Shown: positions 61,600 to 64,000 of the stretch, in pieces
Layout of the letters: each line of letters begins with the position of its first letter
Position numbering within the stretch: position 1 is the stretch's first letter
Assembly: GCF_014645315.1 (NCBI RefSeq)
Contig: NZ_BMLQ01000005.1
Span: 272,590 to 336,589, forward strand
DNA: 64,000 bases
Direction of reading: 5' to 3'
Source: Citricoccus zhacaiensis
GTDB lineage: Bacteria; Actinomycetota; Actinomycetes; Actinomycetales; Micrococcaceae
Made by a program: the position numbers and the translations under genes
Notes under the pieces: model-generated
The model's input: only the letters and a program-made list of their open reading frames with translations
Told to the model about the DNA's origin: nothing
Databases searched by the model: none

Positions 61600-62898
61600 A
61601 TGGGATTGGGCATATCCGGTGATGTGGACGGGTCGTCGGTCCGGCCGGCGATCGGGCTTCCGGTATCGTCAAGTTCTGTGGGGAGCATTCGGAAACGTCA
61701 GGGCGGGTTTGCCGCCCTCGTCCTTGCCGTGCTCGCTACCTCGAACCTGTTTATTCCGAACTTCACCGGCTCGATCTTCACCGAGCCCACAGCCCTGTCA
61801 CTCGGCGTCGCTACGATCATCGCTGGTCATGCCTGGATCAGCGATAAGGGGTACATTGGCGGGCCACACCTACTCATCTTCCTTGTGGCCCTCACGTTCT
61901 TACCCGGCCTCTTAGCCGCCGCCCCACATCATTACGGGCAGTCCAAGACAATCGGCCTAGCTTTAACCTTGCTGATCGTGCTCGTGACGACTCAGATCGT
62001 CGGTAGGTGGTCCCTGAATCCGGCGTTCCTCACAGCCTTGGCGGTGTTCGGTTTCGTCGTAGCCGTCGAGCTCCTGACCATCGGTGAGACTTCCACGTTC
62101 GACGGTCGCGCGTCCGTGTTGGGCCTGAACCCGATTGATCTTGGACGGATGGCCTCGCTTGGAGCACTATTGTGCGCCCTCATGGCGTATTGGGGGCGCG
62201 GTTGGTGGAGGGGCCTGCTGCTCGTTATGGCAGCAGTTTCGGCGTTCGCGGCGACCACTACGGGTAGTCGAGGCCCTCTCATTTCCGCCGGGGTTGCGAT
62301 TGTGTTCGCGCTCCTAGTGAGCCGAAGAATAGCATCACCGGCGACCCGCGTCGTGGGTGTCAGCGGCCTCATTGCGGGCGTCTACCTGCTATTCCGGGGC
62401 GAGGGCCTCGATTCTTCGAACCGGATTTTCAGCCAAGACAGCTCTGGGCGGGACAGCCTCTGGTCAGAGTCGCTTGACATCGCCCTCACTACCCCCGGGG
62501 GCGTCGGGTTCGGTGGCCTTTACGGCCACGTCACGCTCACCCCGGGGGCAGCGGTCACGGGTTACACCCAATACAGCCACAACATTCTGCTCGAAACGGC
62601 CGTGGAAGGAGGATGGATTGCTCTCGCCGGGATCCTTGTGGTGCTCGCCATCTCATTCCGCTACCTCCTCCAGGAGTCCAATACGCAGACAGGGGCACTG
62701 CTTCTCACAGTGTGGACGTTTGCATTCATCAACGCCCTGTCCTCGTCTGATCTGGTCGGCAACCGATTGCTGTGGGTGATGGTCGCCGTCGGGTTAGGAC
62801 TGGAACTACGCCGTACTCGTGGCGACCGCACCCCGACCGGACACCTGACAACTACTTTGCGACCCACCCGGCAGCGCTGGTCGGACCAGTCTCCTTGA
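61600..62898 (+). CDS. O-antigen ligase/polymerase family membrane protein (WaaL/Wzy-like)
   Basis: 432 aa from ATG 61600 with about 10-12 membrane helices. ATTTGSRGPLISAG is the Wzy_C-type motif, and TPGGVGFGGLYG and YTQYSHNILLETAVEGG lie in the large outer loop, with a His typical of WaaL ligases and polymerases. It probably polymerises or ligates the flipped repeat unit outside. A TTG start at 61582 and a GTG at 61624 are alternatives. Its 3' end overlaps the convergent beta-helix gene by 47 bases. Confidence 0.85.
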   Translation: MGLGISGDVDGSSVRPAIGLPVSSSSVGSIRKRQGGFAALVLAVLATSNLFIPNFTGSIFTEPTALSLGVATIIAGHAWISDKGYIGGPHLLIFLVALTFLPGLLAAAPHHYGQSKTIGLALTLLIVLVTTQIVGRWSLNPAFLTALAVFGFVVAVELLTIGETSTFDGRASVLGLNPIDLGRMASLGALLCALMAYWGRGWWRGLLLVMAAVSAFAATTTGSRGPLISAGVAIVFALLVSRRIASPATRVVGVSGLIAGVYLLFRGEGLDSSNRIFSQDSSGRDSLWSESLDIALTTPGGVGFGGLYGHVTLTPGAAVTGYTQYSHNILLETAVEGGWIALAGILVVLAISFRYLLQESNTQTGALLLTVWTFAFINALSSSDLVGNRLLWVMVAVGLGLELRRTRGDRTPTGHLTTTLRPTRQRWSDQSP

Positions 62899-63247
62899 CG
62901 TATAGGCTGGTTCCCGCCCCACCGTCTGTGCGCGCCCACCGCGACCCGGCAGTAGCGAAGAACGCTCCGTTGGGGTCACCGCTACCACTCTCGTCCACGA
63001 AACACGCCGTCCCAGATGTGGTGTTGATCGGCTTAGCTGCGGCGGCGTTGAGAGTGTCATGAGCGTTCGGGCCATACTTGCCGAACGCGCATCCTGTAGC
63101 CGTCCCAGACGGCGCGGACGGTGAGGTTGGAACCGTACCCATGGCGACCAGGAAGCTGTTGCCCTGGACCATGTCTCCCCGGGAGTTGTAGATTCGGACT
63201 CCGCCGACGACGGTGGCTGAAGCGGCACTGCATTCGAATCGGTAGGT
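62852..63247 (-). pseudogene. C-terminal part of the beta-helix/tail-spike-like protein, in frame beyond a stop
   Basis: Directly after the TAA at 63250-63248 the same frame stays open for 131 codons, beginning TYRFECSAASATVVGGVRIYN and ending RTDGGAGTSLYVKETG and WVAK. The ending resembles the C-terminus of phage tail fibres and tail-spike proteins. No frame change occurs at the junction, so a single base change (for example CAA to TAA) explains the break. An internal ATG at 63172 could restart translation of 106 aa. Confidence 0.65.
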
Positions 63248-63946
63248 TTACCTGGTGTTCCCGGTGACCACGTGGCCCCTGCCGGTGAGTGCGACGTGCA
63301 TGGAGCACCGCGTGAATGAGTTTCCGGCGACGGCATTCAGGTCGAACGATGAGTAGATGCCGTGGTTGTGGCACCCATCGAAGATGTTGGAGGACATGAC
63401 GATGCCGTAGGCGGGATCGGGCCCGCCGTAGGCTTCCATGAACATACCCTGGAGGTAGGACTTGATGTGATTGTCCGTGATGACGAGTCGGCCGGCGTCA
63501 ACCCCGTGCGGGTTATAGGCGATGCCGAAGTGACCGGTCTCGCTCCCAGTCCACCCGGATGCGGGGTAGTTGCCGGCGATGCGGCAGCCTTCGACGGTTC
63601 CAGTCTTCACGTCGGCGAAGCAGATCCCGACCTTGGGCACGTTGACCAGAAGGAGTCCGGCGATCCGCACGTCCTCGGCCTTCACGTGGACGACCGCGAA
63701 TGTGGGGATGGCATTGATAACATCCCATGCGGCCGCTGATTCGATGGTGCCACCCTCCACGGACGCCCCGGCTCCTGTGATGGTGAGGGTGTCGCCGATG
63801 GTCACGGTTGTCTTGATCTTGGAGCCTGGCGCGAACCTAATCCCGGCGTTCGCGGTTCTTAGGTGAATATTCGGCGTTCTGAGCGCCATCCGTATTGGGT
63901 TTGAGAGCCAGTGACCGCTGGATGCGTTGGGCGCCTTGGGAGCCAT
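63248..63946 (-). CDS. Right-handed parallel beta-helix protein, tail-spike/pectate-lyase-like (prematurely terminated)
   Basis: 232 aa from ATG 63946. Regular short beta-strand rungs: GIRFAPGSKIKTTVTIGDT, VHVKAEDVRIAGLLLVNV, VEGCRIAGNYPASG, RLVITDNHIKS, IVMSSNIFDGCHNHGIYSS, VAGNSFTRC. This is the pectate-lyase-like fold used by phage depolymerases and by polysaccharide lyases or epimerases. The protein stops at TAA 63250, whereas in-frame sequence continues to 62852. Beside a capsule-type locus it may process the polymer or be a phage remnant. An alternative start GTG about 20 bases upstream has a strong GGAAGGAG but is in another frame and closes after 43 codons. Confidence 0.72.
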   Translation of the reverse strand: MAPKAPNASSGHWLSNPIRMALRTPNIHLRTANAGIRFAPGSKIKTTVTIGDTLTITGAGASVEGGTIESAAAWDVINAIPTFAVVHVKAEDVRIAGLLLVNVPKVGICFADVKTGTVEGCRIAGNYPASGWTGSETGHFGIAYNPHGVDAGRLVITDNHIKSYLQGMFMEAYGGPDPAYGIVMSSNIFDGCHNHGIYSSFDLNAVAGNSFTRCSMHVALTGRGHVVTGNTR

Positions 63947-64000
63947 CGTTATTCTGGTTCAGAGCCACCTGCTTAGGCTCCTTCCGCTGGGTGTAAAGGG

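Overview
The window is high-GC actinobacterial DNA. GTG/TTG starts, 1-4 bp stop/start overlaps, DtxR/IdeR-type iron boxes, type I pantothenate kinase, GlgX, an LAxTG (class E sortase) signal and a type III polyketide locus point to Micrococcales, most likely Micrococcaceae; the genus is not fixed by the sequence. No rRNA, tRNA or CRISPR was recognised.

Layout. 1-376: truncated 5' part of an amino-acid-type solute-binding protein. 0.7-9.6 kb: polyketide locus in which two paralogous LuxR-type regulators interleave with a type III PKS, a methyltransferase, an FAD monooxygenase and a TauE-like exporter. 9.6-11.3 kb: glmM and a small membrane protein. 11.3-13 kb: hipBA toxin-antitoxin pair with palindromic operators. 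13-15.5 kb: secreted peptidase-like lipoprotein and a MerR regulator. 15.6-19.6 kb: iron-siderophore ABC importer behind a double iron box. 19.8-23 kb: mscL, an AMIN-like secreted protein, a VanY-type lipoprotein and coaA. 23-30 kb: membrane-anchored SGNH protein, a 1285-aa wall-anchored protein with 127 tetrapeptide NTxx repeats, and a DUF5819/HTTM (SdpA/SdpB-like) pair. 30-36.7 kb: two helical proteins, a cupin, a molybdopterin oxidoreductase whose Fe-S ligands are replaced, an epimerase and a zinc dehydrogenase. 36.8 kb: glmS.

38.9-64 kb is a cell-surface polysaccharide locus. It contains a bacillosamine-type initiating module (4,6-dehydratase, glycosyltransferase fused to a GNAT domain, aminotransferase, PglC-like transferase), the UDP-L-FucNAc genes capE-capF-capG, a lower-GC insert with wecB, a glycosyltransferase and a Wzx flippase, then a broken nucleotide-sugar dehydrogenase, a WbpE/WbpB-like pair, rmlB and an rmlC-rmlD fusion. 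glgX, a DUF218 protein and acpS follow, and then a Wzy/WaaL-like polymerase/ligase and a tail-spike-like beta-helix protein interrupted by an in-frame stop. glmM and glmS would supply UDP-GlcNAc precursors for this locus.

The most unusual signals are: a heptanucleotide tandem repeat that breaks the wecC-like gene; a 61-bp palindromic element in four copies that bracket two gene modules; the NTxx-repeat surface protein next to an HTTM/DUF5819 pair; the GT-GNAT fusion; and the Fe-S-less molybdoenzyme. All calls come from reading the sequence; no database search was run.
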